Notes: generated by a model not told the origin, from the sequence alone. 64,000 bases of DNA from JAEUKA01 sp035328405 (GCA_035328405.1 DAOLIT010000003.1:58446-122445), one strand, 5' to 3'. Positions 42,864-52,701 are shown, numbered from the stretch's first letter. A program made the numbers and translations.

Positions 42864-45287
42864 TTGAAACCAAATTCTTCTTCCTCTTTTGCCCGTTCGT
42901 CCTCTGCCCATTCGTCTTCTGCTCGTTCGTCCTTTGGCCGTTCGTCCTCCCGTTCGACTTCCACGACGCGGACTTTTCCGTTCTCTTCATCGACCGGACG
43001 CAAGTTGATTCTCGCGGAGAAACCGCAGGTCGCTCGGGATGTGGCCAAGGCGCTCGGGGTGACGCAGAAGGCGAACGGTGTGCTGCACAACGATCGGTTC
43101 GTGGTCACGTGGTGCATCGGGCATTTGGTGGAACTGTGTGAGCCTCACGAATACGATCCGGCGTGGAAGCGCTGGTCTCTTCACCTTCTGCCGATGTTGC
43201 CTGCGCCCTTCAAATTGCGACCGATTCGCAAGACGATCGCGCAGTGGCAGCTTGTGAAACGGCTGCTCAGAGATCGGTCGTTTTCATCGGTGATCAATGC
43301 TTGCGATGCAGGAAGAGAAGGGGAACTGATTTTTCGACTCTGTTACGAGCTGGCAGGGTGTGTGCTGCCCGTCGAGCGGCTGTGGATTTCGTCTTTGACG
43401 CAAGAGGCGATCACGCAGGGAATCGGCAAGCTTCGATCGGGCAAAGCGTTCGATGATTTGGCGCAAGCTGCGCGATGTCGATCGGAAGCAGACTGGCTGG
43501 TCGGAATGAATGCGACGCGCGCAGTGACGATTTGGCGGAACAGTCAGCGAGGCGTGCTTTTGTCCGTCGGGAGAGTGCAGACACCGACGCTGGCGTTGCT
43601 GGTCGAACGAGAGAAACAGATTGTCGAGTTTGTGCCCGTCGATTATTTCGAGGTTCAATCGAATCTGCGACGGAAAGTGGCTCCGAACGACCAGTTCATC
43701 GCCAGGTGGCAATTTGGAAAAACGCACCGGCTCGCGACGAGAACGCTGGCCGATCGCATCGTTTCTCGAGACAAAGTGGGGATGGTTTCCGTCGAAAACA
43801 TCGAAGAAAAGCGCGTGCGTGAGCCTCCGCCGTTGCTGTTCGACTTGACCTCTCTGCAAAGGACTTGCAACCGGCGGTTCGGTTTTTCCGCGCAACAGAC
43901 GCTTTCCATTGCGCAGCAGCTATACGAAGAGCACAAGCTGCTCAGCTACCCGCGAACGGACTCTCGCCATCTTTCCAAAGATCTGTTTTCACAACTTCCC
44001 GAGATTTTTTCTGCCGTTGGGCAGTGCGCAGCGTATTCCGCATTTTCGGGGAAGCTTGGCGCGGTGACTCCTCCTGCGCGGGTGTTTCAGGACCACAAGG
44101 TGACGGATCATCACGCCATCATTCCGACGACGACGCCGCTTTCTTCTGGCCGTCTTGCGGCGTTGACCCGTGATGAAAAAAACGTGCTGGATTTGGTAAT
44201 ACGCCGCTTTCTGGGCGTGTTTTTTCCCGATGCAGAGTTTGCGCAGACGCGGGTCACGATCAAAGTGGATGCGGGCGTGATGCAAGATCCCCAAACCCCA
44301 GAAACCGATGCAGAGGGCCGACTGACTGCGGTGCCGCCGCCTCCCGATCGATATGTTGCGCAGGGGAAACGGCGAATTGTTGCGGGCTGGCAAGAGGTAG
44401 CAGGGTTTTCAGGAACAGAGGGTTCACAGAGTCCGAAAGAACAGGATTCCCACGAAAGGGAAGACGATGCGGAATGGCCAAACCAGGTGATTCCTTCTCT
44501 GCATGTGGGCGAAGTTCTCGTCGGTGATTTCTTGGCCATCGACAAAAAAACGAAACCACCACCTCGCTTTTCGGAGGCGACCCTTTTGTCGGCCATGGAA
44601 CAAGCGGGGAAGGGCCTTTCGGATGCCGAACTCAGGCACGCAATGAAAGACACGGGGCTGGGGACTCCGGCGACTCGAGCGACGATCATTGAGACCCTGC
44701 TCAAGCGGCAATACATCGAACGTCAAGGCCGACAACTTCACCCAACTTGTTTGGGACAGGATTTGATCAGAAAGCTGCCGGATGCGGGGCTTGCTTCGGC
44801 GGAATGGACGGGTAAATGGGAAGCGCGGCTGTGTCGGATGGCTCGCGGAGAAGAAACCGCAGAGAACTTCATGTCAGACATCGCCGCCTATGTGCGTGAA
44901 CTGGTGTCTTGTGTGCGCGCGTTGCCGAACCCTGAACGAGTGGACATACCGAAACGCGCCGAGAAAAAAACCACCCGTTCGCAGGCTAGATCCACAAAGA
45001 GACAGCGAACTTCGCAGCCGTCGCCTGGGACGCCGCTTGCGCCTTCGGTGCGGTGCCCTCGTTGCCAGCGCGCAGATGTGATTTGGGGAAAACAAGCGTG
45101 GGGCTGCGCAAACTTTCGGGAATGCACATTCCGCATTCCCTTTGTGGTGGGGGAAACTCGATTGTCCGTCGCCAATGTGACTGCGCTTTTGGCCAAGGGA
45201 TCGATTCGGCTCACACGAAAAAACCAGAAGTTGGCCCTGCGCTTGAACGTGGTAGCAGAGCCGCCGCTGGCCGTGACTCCTTCCTGA
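42864..45287 (+). CDS. topB: DNA topoisomerase III (type IA) with Ser/Arg repeat N-terminus
   Basis: The product is a type IA topoisomerase that passes single strands and decatenates DNA. The start is TTG 42864, close behind GAGAGAGGGG; no in-frame ATG precedes the core. Residues 1-45 are a Ser/Arg-rich tail. The TOPRIM domain begins at ~47 (KLILAEKPQVARDVA) and has INACDAGREGELIFRL. The active-site Tyr is Y362 in SYPRTDSRHL. Also present are LSVGRVQTPTLALLVERE, HHAIIPT and LGTPATRATIIE. A C-terminal zinc ribbon (CPRCQ...GCANFRECTF) is complete. Length 807. Divergent from rpsT. Confidence 0.93.
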   Translation: MKPNSSSSFARSSSAHSSSARSSFGRSSSRSTSTTRTFPFSSSTGRKLILAEKPQVARDVAKALGVTQKANGVLHNDRFVVTWCIGHLVELCEPHEYDPAWKRWSLHLLPMLPAPFKLRPIRKTIAQWQLVKRLLRDRSFSSVINACDAGREGELIFRLCYELAGCVLPVERLWISSLTQEAITQGIGKLRSGKAFDDLAQAARCRSEADWLVGMNATRAVTIWRNSQRGVLLSVGRVQTPTLALLVEREKQIVEFVPVDYFEVQSNLRRKVAPNDQFIARWQFGKTHRLATRTLADRIVSRDKVGMVSVENIEEKRVREPPPLLFDLTSLQRTCNRRFGFSAQQTLSIAQQLYEEHKLLSYPRTDSRHLSKDLFSQLPEIFSAVGQCAAYSAFSGKLGAVTPPARVFQDHKVTDHHAIIPTTTPLSSGRLAALTRDEKNVLDLVIRRFLGVFFPDAEFAQTRVTIKVDAGVMQDPQTPETDAEGRLTAVPPPPDRYVAQGKRRIVAGWQEVAGFSGTEGSQSPKEQDSHEREDDAEWPNQVIPSLHVGEVLVGDFLAIDKKTKPPPRFSEATLLSAMEQAGKGLSDAELRHAMKDTGLGTPATRATIIETLLKRQYIERQGRQLHPTCLGQDLIRKLPDAGLASAEWTGKWEARLCRMARGEETAENFMSDIAAYVRELVSCVRALPNPERVDIPKRAEKKTTRSQARSTKRQRTSQPSPGTPLAPSVRCPRCQRADVIWGKQAWGCANFRECTFRIPFVVGETRLSVANVTALLAKGSIRLTRKNQKLALRLNVVAEPPLAVTPS
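42891..42950 (+). repeat. Four tandem 15-base units in the 5' end of topB
   Basis: Units of 15 bases at 42891, 42906, 42921 and 42936 share a core NCGTTCGTCCTNT-like word and encode four pentapeptides of the form (A/G)-(R/H)-S-S-(S/F). The reading frame is kept. This is an in-gene minisatellite likely to vary in copy number. Confidence 0.7.
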
Positions 45288-45378
45288 ACCTTTTCATCGT
45301 CAAAAGGGGGCGGAGGAATGAGTCGGCAGAGTGGAACGGAAAAGAGGATGGGAAAACGGATTTGCGCGTGAACAGAGC

Positions 45379-46638
45379 TTACGGACGGGCGGGGGCCAGC
45401 TCTGGACAGTTCACAAAGAATGGCGCGGAATATCCGCCATCGACGACCAACCGATAGATGTGACATTCCGAGCGGCTAGCAGGCTGACTTGTGTGACCCT
45501 CGAACGTTCCCACACTTTCGGCGTTCCGAAAGAGTTCCCCCTCGCCACCTTCCCAGCGAATGTTGACGTGCTGGCTGGCCACAATGTGATCGCCAACGCC
45601 AACGGCTTCTGGGCGATCGTCTGCAAACACGCGGACACCACAGGGGGTAGGTGATCGAACACACACGCGCCCATGTGTAAGACCCTGCCGCAGTTCTTCG
45701 GGAGTGCGATCGCGCGCGGCGATGTAGATCGTGGGACGAATCAGCGAGTCACGGCTGTCTGAGCCACCGATTGGAACCAGCCGACGTTTCTTGCGAATGA
45801 TCTCCAAATCCATGCGGCTCATCACCGCAGAAACCGACGCAACGGGGTCGCCGAGCGCGTACTGATCGCGCCACACCGACAAAGGCACGCTGTACGCTTC
45901 CATGCCGTCGTACAAATTGTGCAAGGCCAGAATGTCTTTTGGAAAGCCCGCTGACGGTTTCGTAAGCGGCTTCCAACTGCGATCGACATTCGAGTAGTTG
46001 TTCACAGAATCAACGGGCGCTTTCACGGGCGTTGCAAGCGGGGTGTTCAAAAACACGAGCGCGCCGCGCATCCACAACAGATTGATGAACGCCGTTGGAT
46101 TCGCGCGCAAATCGTCACGCGACACGTCGTTGAGTGCTTTGGGAATGTCTGTGCCGATGATCGTGGCCGAGCCATTTTTGTCGTCTGCATACTCGGCCCC
46201 GACCATCATCAAAACGCCTTTTTCAGACAGTGACGAAAGCGTTGCCTGGAGCGTGGGCCAGTCGCGTTTCACTCGTTCGTACTGATCTGCGCTTTCCCAA
46301 AAACGGGCGGGAATCTGCGGCGTTACGAACACAAAATCGAGGCCCGATTTGTTTGCCAAGTCGACCGACGCCTTGAGAGAGCGTTCGACTTTGCGCGGAT
46401 CATCAGGCGGGCTGATGTGGAAGTTCATATCGCCAGCCCACAGCCGATACGCGCCTTGCATCTGCACATTTTTGTGCTGTTTTGGCTTGTATGCAGCCTC
46501 GGTGGACAATGCCGTGAAAAAGGTCCGACAGGCTCCTGTCAGCAACACCACGGAAACTGCACAACCAGCCCACAACCACTTGGGCGGCACTACTTTGGGG
46601 GTCGCGGGACGCGCGACGCGACGCTCAATCTCTTTCAT
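45379..46638 (-). CDS. PHP/CehA-McbA-like protein with degenerate metal site, membrane anchored
   Basis: The product is 419 residues. The N-terminus has a basic stretch and hydrophobic helix (LWAGCAVSVVLLTGAC) ending in a lipobox-like Cys. Residues ~65-300 follow the order of PHP-type metallohydrolases: AGDMNFHISPPDD in place of the usual GDLHVHT..SDG, then SLKASVDLANKSGLDFVFVTPQ, MMVGAEYAD, ILALHNLYDGMEAYS, and LVPIGGSDSRDS in place of GGSDAH. Several metal ligands are replaced, so enzymatic activity is doubtful. A C-terminal beta domain (~320-419) ends in FVNCPELAPARP. The substrate is unknown. It is convergent with topB. Confidence 0.6.
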   Translation of the reverse strand: MKEIERRVARPATPKVVPPKWLWAGCAVSVVLLTGACRTFFTALSTEAAYKPKQHKNVQMQGAYRLWAGDMNFHISPPDDPRKVERSLKASVDLANKSGLDFVFVTPQIPARFWESADQYERVKRDWPTLQATLSSLSEKGVLMMVGAEYADDKNGSATIIGTDIPKALNDVSRDDLRANPTAFINLLWMRGALVFLNTPLATPVKAPVDSVNNYSNVDRSWKPLTKPSAGFPKDILALHNLYDGMEAYSVPLSVWRDQYALGDPVASVSAVMSRMDLEIIRKKRRLVPIGGSDSRDSLIRPTIYIAARDRTPEELRQGLTHGRVCVRSPTPCGVRVFADDRPEAVGVGDHIVASQHVNIRWEGGEGELFRNAESVGTFEGHTSQPASRSECHIYRLVVDGGYSAPFFVNCPELAPARP

Positions 46639-46959
46639 CAGGGCGATAGTAGGGGGCTTTGGGAGGCAAAGTCAAAGGCCGGTTTGCACGCCGGTTTTGC
46701 GAGGCTTCTTTTATCGCCGGTCGCACCGTCTTTGTCGGGCGCTCCCGAGTTCGGATATTGCGCGAAACTGCGCTCAAGAAGGCGGTGGAGCAGCAAGCCT
46801 ACATGTCGTTCCAGAAGCCACGGGAAACACGGCGTGGAACAGCGGGCGTTTTTTCTGCGCGAAAAGTCGCATGGAGGGAATCGCTCTCGTCGAGGTATAA
46901 TTGGACGGAGTGTTGCTTTCTGAATCACATCATCCCATCGAGGGAGGGGAAGAGAACAG
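46639..46959. promoter_or_regulatory. Intergenic region with a likely promoter for the His-rich protein gene
   Basis: There is no gene here. A perfect TATAAT at 46896-46901 on the plus strand lies ~58 bases before the ATG at 46960; no good -35 is found 16-18 bases upstream. A strong Shine-Dalgarno (GGGAGGGGAAGAG) precedes the ATG. The rest of the region shows nothing recognisable. Confidence 0.4.
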
Positions 46960-47772
46960 ATGATGAGGAAATTTGGTTTGTGGCTCCTTGGGTTTTCGGT
47001 GTTGGGAGCTTTTTCGGCTGTTGCGGCACCGCGCAATGTGCCGCAGGCGCTCAAATCCAAGACGCGCTACACGGGAGCACACCCGGTTGCCGTGGATGGA
47101 AATGGCTACTGCCAGATCGACGTGCCTCACACGCACGATTACGCGCCGGACAAGCCCAATTTGTATCAGCGCGTCGGGGACGACTACGTGTTTTCGGGAG
47201 ACCCCGTTCCGTTCGGTTACGACGGCGAAAAAACGGTCTATTACGGACACCATCCGATTCCCCTGAACCAAGAGGGGTCGTTGGGGGCGCTGCCTCCACC
47301 CTCAAGGTTCTGTTTTTTGAAAGGACCGCACCATCACGAGTACCCCGCACCGCCAGCCATGGTCGGCTACAAAGTGCAGAACAACGTGATTTTCTATGTG
47401 GGTCCGATCCCTCCTGAAGTGTCCAAAGCGCGACCCCAGATCGAAAAAACACTTGAGGTGGAGTACCGACCGTACACCGCACAAAGGCCCAAAGTCGTGG
47501 TCGAGCCTCCTCCCGAATGGCAAGGCACGGTCTATGTCGAGCCGCCTCCGGTTGTCGTTGCTCCCGCACATCCGACGGTGGTGGTCGCGCCTCCGGCTCC
47601 GGTTGTCGTTGCGCCACCTGTGCCAGCCGTCGTGGTTGCGCCTCCAGCACCGGTCGTGATTGGGGTTCCGGGGGCCGTGATTTTGCACGGACACGGTCAC
47701 GGTCACGGACATGGTCATCACAAAGGCTGGTTTCACCCCGGAAAAGGCAAGGGGCACTGGAAACGGTGGTGA
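46960..47772 (+). CDS. Exported protein with Pro/Val repeats and His-rich C-terminus
   Basis: The product is 270 residues; ATG 46960 or 46963, both behind a strong GGGAGGGG site. The signal peptide is MMRKFGLWLLGFSVLGAFSAVA-AP. Residues ~35-145 hold a domain with several His and Tyr motifs (CQIDVPHTHDYAP, PFGYDGEKTVYYGHHP, FLKGPHHHEYPAPPAMVGY, FYVGPIPPE). This is followed by Pro/Val repeats (PPVVVAPAHP, VVVAPPAPVVVAPP) and a tail rich in His-Gly (five HG steps), ending in basic residues. The His clusters suggest metal binding at the cell surface (inference). I do not recognise a named family. Confidence 0.65.
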   Translation: MMRKFGLWLLGFSVLGAFSAVAAPRNVPQALKSKTRYTGAHPVAVDGNGYCQIDVPHTHDYAPDKPNLYQRVGDDYVFSGDPVPFGYDGEKTVYYGHHPIPLNQEGSLGALPPPSRFCFLKGPHHHEYPAPPAMVGYKVQNNVIFYVGPIPPEVSKARPQIEKTLEVEYRPYTAQRPKVVVEPPPEWQGTVYVEPPPVVVAPAHPTVVVAPPAPVVVAPPVPAVVVAPPAPVVIGVPGAVILHGHGHGHGHGHHKGWFHPGKGKGHWKRW

Positions 47773-47822
47773 TGGGAGTGAGCTAGGCCCAGCGTCGGTT
47801 TTCAGGTTTACATACTGAGGTG

Positions 47823-49382
47823 TTACGGAGGCCACGCGAGCAGCAGTGTGCCGGTGATGAGGGCCGCGCCTCCCACAGCAGACAGAGCCGCACCGGGTAC
47901 TACTGTGTCGTAGATTTGCGGACAAGAGGACACAGGGTCCGACAGGGAAGATACGCAGTAGCTGTTCACGGCGAGGGCCGAGATCCCAAAGCCAAGGGCA
48001 ATTGCCCCAAGCCCGATGGCCGTTGCGCCGACGCCGATTCTCCATTTTGGACGTACCAAAGGACCCGTTTTTGCCGCCGGCGGCACCGAAGAAACCGAGT
48101 TGCTGGGTTCTTCGGTGTCGTTTCCGACCATCAACGTCAACTCCACCGTTTGCCGTTGCCCTGCTTCGACGGTGATTTCTCGCTGAAGTGGAGAGAAGCC
48201 GGGCTTGCGCAGGACCAGCGGGTACGTTCCCGCCCAGACGGGCCGACGCAGCGGCGTTTGTCCCAGCACGCGGTTTCCCAGGCGAACATGAGTGACATCA
48301 GGCACCGAATGAACCACCAGCGTGCCACGCGGGCGACGCAATGCAGCGTCTAGCCCCTCGTTCAGAAGCTCTGCTGTCTTGCTGCGGACAGTCTCTGCAT
48401 CGCACGGCACACACGTTTTTTCGACGGTGGCAGCGGGTTCCATGATCGCCGGGTCAAACACAGAAAGCTGCAATCGCACTTCTTTTGTGCCCCTTTTCGC
48501 GGGAGTCACCAAGGCGCGAACAGAGAGCAGCCAATTCGCCTGGTTTTCCTCGGCCAAGGAAAATTGACAGCGTTCCTCGGTGACGCAATTTGCAAGCTGG
48601 GGCGCAGCCAACAGGGCAATCGCCTGCGTTTGCAAACCAAGGCTCTTTTCAAGGTTCACTTGCTTGGTCGCCTGTTCGATGGACGCGATTTCCTGGGCTG
48701 TCAGCGCGCTTGCTGGATCGCTGGTTTGTGGACTTTGTGAAACGACCAAAAGTGCGGCTTTCTGCAATGTCGCAACCACAACGTCCGACGAAAGATTGAA
48801 CCGCAGTTCTGCGACTCGTGAAGCCAGCACTTTGTGTTGTTCTTCGAGCCGCTTGTTGCCCAAACTCAGCGCGATTTTGTGAAGCCCCGGAGACAGAAGC
48901 AGAGGAGCAGCCAGAGGCAAAACACCGACGGGCCGATTGTCTACGAACACCATCGAACCACGATCGCCCTCGACGACAACTTCTCCGGCGGGCATCTTCT
49001 GCGCCAAAAGTGCCTCACGCGCCACACGCAGATCGTCTTCTTGCGCTCCTCCGGTGTCCGCCAAAAAGCGACGAAACAAATCGGCGGCCTCCAGGCCCTT
49101 TTTCTGCTCCTTCAGAAGCAACGCCAGCAGAAACAACTTTTCTGGTGTTGGAGATTGCCGAATAGAATCATCGAGTAATTTTTCGGCACCCACAAAGTCC
49201 GTTTGGCTCAACGCTTTTTGGACTTGTTCGCGCAAAGAGGCAGCCGGTTGTTGGGTTGCAGCCGGTGCCGCTTTTTTTTTGCAAAAGCCAATCGGCAGCT
49301 GCCCGGACGACACCAGGCAGACCAAACCGACAGCCACAAAACGACTATTTACACGTGCGCAGTTCGACGGTTTCGCCCGCAT
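47823..49382 (-). CDS. PEGA/TPR protein, third gene of the kinase-pseudokinase operon
   Basis: The product is 519 residues from ATG 49382, overlapping the end of the pseudokinase gene by 38 bases. A signal or anchor segment (FVAVGLVCLVSSGQLPIGFC) is followed by TPR-like helices (~50-125) and two PEGA-type domains. The first is around EVVVEGDRGSMVFVDNRPVGVLP (~130-190), the second around GTLVVHSVPDVTHVRLGNRVLGQTP (~365-415). Two C-terminal hydrophobic segments follow (IGVGATAIGLGAIALGFGISAL and VVPGAALSAVGGAALITGTLLLAW). PEGA proteins are frequent partners of bacterial Ser/Thr kinases; here co-transcription makes it a candidate extracytoplasmic partner or substrate. Confidence 0.75.
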   Translation of the reverse strand: MRAKPSNCARVNSRFVAVGLVCLVSSGQLPIGFCKKKAAPAATQQPAASLREQVQKALSQTDFVGAEKLLDDSIRQSPTPEKLFLLALLLKEQKKGLEAADLFRRFLADTGGAQEDDLRVAREALLAQKMPAGEVVVEGDRGSMVFVDNRPVGVLPLAAPLLLSPGLHKIALSLGNKRLEEQHKVLASRVAELRFNLSSDVVVATLQKAALLVVSQSPQTSDPASALTAQEIASIEQATKQVNLEKSLGLQTQAIALLAAPQLANCVTEERCQFSLAEENQANWLLSVRALVTPAKRGTKEVRLQLSVFDPAIMEPAATVEKTCVPCDAETVRSKTAELLNEGLDAALRRPRGTLVVHSVPDVTHVRLGNRVLGQTPLRRPVWAGTYPLVLRKPGFSPLQREITVEAGQRQTVELTLMVGNDTEEPSNSVSSVPPAAKTGPLVRPKWRIGVGATAIGLGAIALGFGISALAVNSYCVSSLSDPVSSCPQIYDTVVPGAALSAVGGAALITGTLLLAWPP

Positions 49383-52300
49383 CCAGTTCGACCGCCTTAC
49401 GTTGACCACCACCGACGCTGACTTGGTGTTTGCCGGGCGGCATGAAGACTTCGACTTTTTGACATCGCTTGGAGATGTTCTTGTAAAGAATCAACCTGCC
49501 TAGCTTCCGGTGTAGCCGCTCAACCCCTTGATGTGCTGCGTCATACAAAGCCCGCACGGGCGGGCGTTTTCCGGTCGTCTTGCTTTGCAAAATCTTCTGG
49601 TACTCCGACATGGCGTTGGCCAACAGCCCCAGCTTCTCATAAGTTGCGCCAAGCTGGTAAGCCAAATTACTATTTACTTGGTCGCACTTTGGAAGAGACA
49701 AGCGCTTGTTCGCACACAGCTGACTCGTCTTCTCCAACGCTTTTTGCGCTGCCCGGAAATTGCCAGCCTTGTACAACGTATTTCCCGTTGCGAATTGTTG
49801 TTCGACCGCAAGGTTGGCTTTGGCTGCTTCCTGCGATAGCGTTGGGGTCGGCACCGTGTCAGCCGCCTCATCCCCTGGGCCTTTGCGCGTCGTTTGGCCG
49901 GTTGCGGGTCGTTTTTCGGTACTCGGCAACGGAACGCTCGCCTGAAAGCGCACCAGGACCGCAATCGCCCGAGCACGAACCGCGACATCGCTATCCTCGG
50001 CCAGCACGCGAACTGCTGGCCAAGCCACCCGCAAGGACGCTCCCCCTTGTTCACAATGCGATTCCACCACATCCACCAGACGAAACCGAACGGTCGCATC
50101 AGGATCGCGCGTGGCTTTGAGAAGCAGCGCACCGGCGTCCTCCGCAGACAGAGACGCCAGCCTGTTGATGGCTTGCAGTCGTTCGAGCACATCCGAGCTG
50201 GCGAGCAACGTGTTGAGGTCCGGCGCTTTGTTTTCGACTTGGGGTGGCAACGCACCCTTCTTTCCAAGCCAATCGTAGGCCTGCACACCGATGCCGCCCC
50301 CGTGTTGCAGCGCCTCACGCAGGATTTTCAGCAAGGCTGGTGATTTCTCGCCGTGTTGCAACAGCAGAACGGCTGCCTGAAACCGAACCAGCAGATCGCG
50401 ATCTTTCGTCAGTGCCCACAGCAAGTTGGTCGGCAATTTCGAGTCTGCCGACGCCTCCAAAATCGCGACCCGCCGCACGGCAACATCGGGCGAACGGAGC
50501 CCCTGATGCAGCGTGTTGCGCCGCGACGCATCACCCAAGCGCAAAAGCGCCGCTGCAGCGACGGTTTTTTCTTCGGAAAGACCTTCGTCGGCTCGCTTCC
50601 TGAGCAAGGACTTCAGTCGTTCAGTCGCCTGTAGATCGTGCGTTTTTTTTGCGACGTTCAGCGACGATCGAATCGCGGTCAGCCGAACCGGCAAAGACGA
50701 ATCCGCGAGTGCTGACTGCAACAGTTCCAAAATCTGCTTGACCGTCGCCTGTGCTTCTTTTTCCGCTCTGTTGGACTGTCCGGTTGCCGTCGGCGTTTTG
50801 GTCGGCGCACTTTCACCGAGCAAAGCCACAGCCGATTGCCGCACGGTCCAGTTGTCGTCCTCAAGCGCTTGCTTGGCCCATGCCACACCCTGCTCGGAAA
50901 GCTGCTCTGGATCTAAGCTCGTCTGCCGAAGCAGCGCACCTGCACATACCTGCCTGAGTGGCTCTGGCGCGATTCCTTCCAGCAGACATTCCAAAAGCAG
51001 TTTTGTGTCGCTCCGATCCGAACAGCGAAGCAAACCGAACGCGGCTTCCAGTTTGTCTGCCAAGCTGGTTTTTTGGTCGCGCAGCACGTCCCTGAAGAGT
51101 CCCCGAAACGACGGATCGTCGTGCGTGCACAGCACTTGCGCCGACAAAAGTTGAGCGGGCCCCGGTTGTTTCGCTGTTTGTTCCAAAAGTTCGCGCATCT
51201 CCGGCTGTTCCTGTTTGAGCAAAAGCTCTGCAACCGGAACATCCCGCAGAAGAAGGGGGGGCGTTTTCGGGAGTCCCCCCGACAGTTTGGACATCGCGTC
51301 TTCGTCCGAGCGACGTGCAGCCCACAGACGCGCCGCCAGCGCCTCTTCACCCTCTTGGTTTTGCAGCTCGGCCAAGAACTTGTCGGCCTCGGCGTCGCCT
51401 TGTTCGGCCAAAAGCTGCGCCACGCCACGTTTGATCGGCAACTGGTCGCTTGTTGCAAGCGAACCCAGTGCTTTGCGCGACAACGGCTCGCCGAGTTTTC
51501 GCATCGCCTGAGCAACCGCCAGGCGCAACTGCACCGGATACTCCTCACGCAAATGCGTTTGCAGTGCGGTGAGTGCTCGTCGAGAACCCAAGCTGCCAAG
51601 CACTTCCGCCGCTCGGATTTGGACCGGCAGCGCCGAGTCGTCGAGCAGCGGTTCAACGTGACCACGCCAACCTACATCCGAACTGTGCAAAAGGGCTCGC
51701 AAGGCCTGTTCCCGAACAGTCGGTTCCGTCGATCGCAGACCCATTTCCAACGTCTTTTTCGCGCTGGCATGCAGCTCAGCCACGCTTTGGTTTGCGTCAG
51801 CCGCTTGTTTTTTTTCCACCGACGATTTTTTTGACAAAACAAAACGCCGTACAACCGAACCCGTCACCGACAGCAGCGCGACAACTCCGACGGCGAGAAG
51901 CGGAAGTCTGAACCGCCGAACGCGCTCCCAACGGCTGGGCAGAGGCAGATGTTTCGCCAGCGCCTCGGTCAGTGTTTCCAAAAACTCGATCGGAGAAGCC
52001 GGAAACGACGGATCGGCCAACGCTCGTCGCAAAAGTTCATCCACGTCGTCGCTGACGCCTGCCAGACGATGCCGCGCCTCCAGCAGCGGCTTTTCCAGGG
52101 AAATCGTCTCGGGAAGACGGACTGAAAACGGTTTGCTTTGACACAGCCCGAACACACACTGCGCGGTGGCCCAAAGCAACGTTTTGTCCGTGGTCGGTCG
52201 GCTACTTTCTGACGGATTTTCGTCGTGCAAACCCACCAGTTTCATTCTGTGAACCCCGCCCGATTTCCGAACGACAAAGCTGTCGGGCAAAAGCCTACCC

Positions 52301-52701
52301 AAAACCACATCAGCCGCCTGTAACACACCCACCATCTGACTCAGTTGTTCGACAAAGAGCCTCAGTGTGCGCAGCGTGTACTGGTGCCGCTCGATCCACT
52401 CGAGCAGCGTTTCACCGACGATCTCTTCGCTGATGAAGTACGGGCTTTGCGCCGTCTGTCCGCTGTCAAAAATGTCCAACAGCGAGCGGTGGCGCAGCTT
52501 GCTTACCTGCCGTGCGACTTGCAAAAAACGCTCTTTTTGCGCAGCCGAAGCAGAGGGTTCCAACACATGACACGTCGCTGAGCGCCGCAGTTGTTGGTGC
52601 CGCGCCGTGTAACGCAAAACCGAACCAAAACGGCCCCCAAACGCCGTCAGTTCGTATTCGCCGACGGAACTACCCACGAGCGTTTGCGGCTCAAAGCTCA
52701 T
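49345..52701 (-). CDS. Transmembrane pseudokinase with HEAT-repeat ectodomain
   Basis: The product is 1118 residues; the start overlaps the stop of the active kinase as ATGA. Residues 1-250 align by order with a Hanks kinase but lack catalytic residues: the VAIK Lys is absent (SATCHVLEP), HRDLKPDN is replaced by LGRLLPDSFVV (~134-144), and DFG by LVGLHDENP. A transmembrane helix lies at ~264-286. The remainder is a long array of HEAT-like helical repeats (VREQALRALLHSSDVGWRG, PVQIRAAEVLGSLGSRRALTAL, VRRVAILEASADSKLP and many more), then TPR helices (~1000-1080). The ectodomain is predicted extracytoplasmic. The role is probably as a regulatory scaffold for the kinase next door. Confidence 0.8.
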   Translation of the reverse strand: MSFEPQTLVGSSVGEYELTAFGGRFGSVLRYTARHQQLRRSATCHVLEPSASAAQKERFLQVARQVSKLRHRSLLDIFDSGQTAQSPYFISEEIVGETLLEWIERHQYTLRTLRLFVEQLSQMVGVLQAADVVLGRLLPDSFVVRKSGGVHRMKLVGLHDENPSESSRPTTDKTLLWATAQCVFGLCQSKPFSVRLPETISLEKPLLEARHRLAGVSDDVDELLRRALADPSFPASPIEFLETLTEALAKHLPLPSRWERVRRFRLPLLAVGVVALLSVTGSVVRRFVLSKKSSVEKKQAADANQSVAELHASAKKTLEMGLRSTEPTVREQALRALLHSSDVGWRGHVEPLLDDSALPVQIRAAEVLGSLGSRRALTALQTHLREEYPVQLRLAVAQAMRKLGEPLSRKALGSLATSDQLPIKRGVAQLLAEQGDAEADKFLAELQNQEGEEALAARLWAARRSDEDAMSKLSGGLPKTPPLLLRDVPVAELLLKQEQPEMRELLEQTAKQPGPAQLLSAQVLCTHDDPSFRGLFRDVLRDQKTSLADKLEAAFGLLRCSDRSDTKLLLECLLEGIAPEPLRQVCAGALLRQTSLDPEQLSEQGVAWAKQALEDDNWTVRQSAVALLGESAPTKTPTATGQSNRAEKEAQATVKQILELLQSALADSSLPVRLTAIRSSLNVAKKTHDLQATERLKSLLRKRADEGLSEEKTVAAAALLRLGDASRRNTLHQGLRSPDVAVRRVAILEASADSKLPTNLLWALTKDRDLLVRFQAAVLLLQHGEKSPALLKILREALQHGGGIGVQAYDWLGKKGALPPQVENKAPDLNTLLASSDVLERLQAINRLASLSAEDAGALLLKATRDPDATVRFRLVDVVESHCEQGGASLRVAWPAVRVLAEDSDVAVRARAIAVLVRFQASVPLPSTEKRPATGQTTRKGPGDEAADTVPTPTLSQEAAKANLAVEQQFATGNTLYKAGNFRAAQKALEKTSQLCANKRLSLPKCDQVNSNLAYQLGATYEKLGLLANAMSEYQKILQSKTTGKRPPVRALYDAAHQGVERLHRKLGRLILYKNISKRCQKVEVFMPPGKHQVSVGGGQRKAVELDAGETVELRTCK

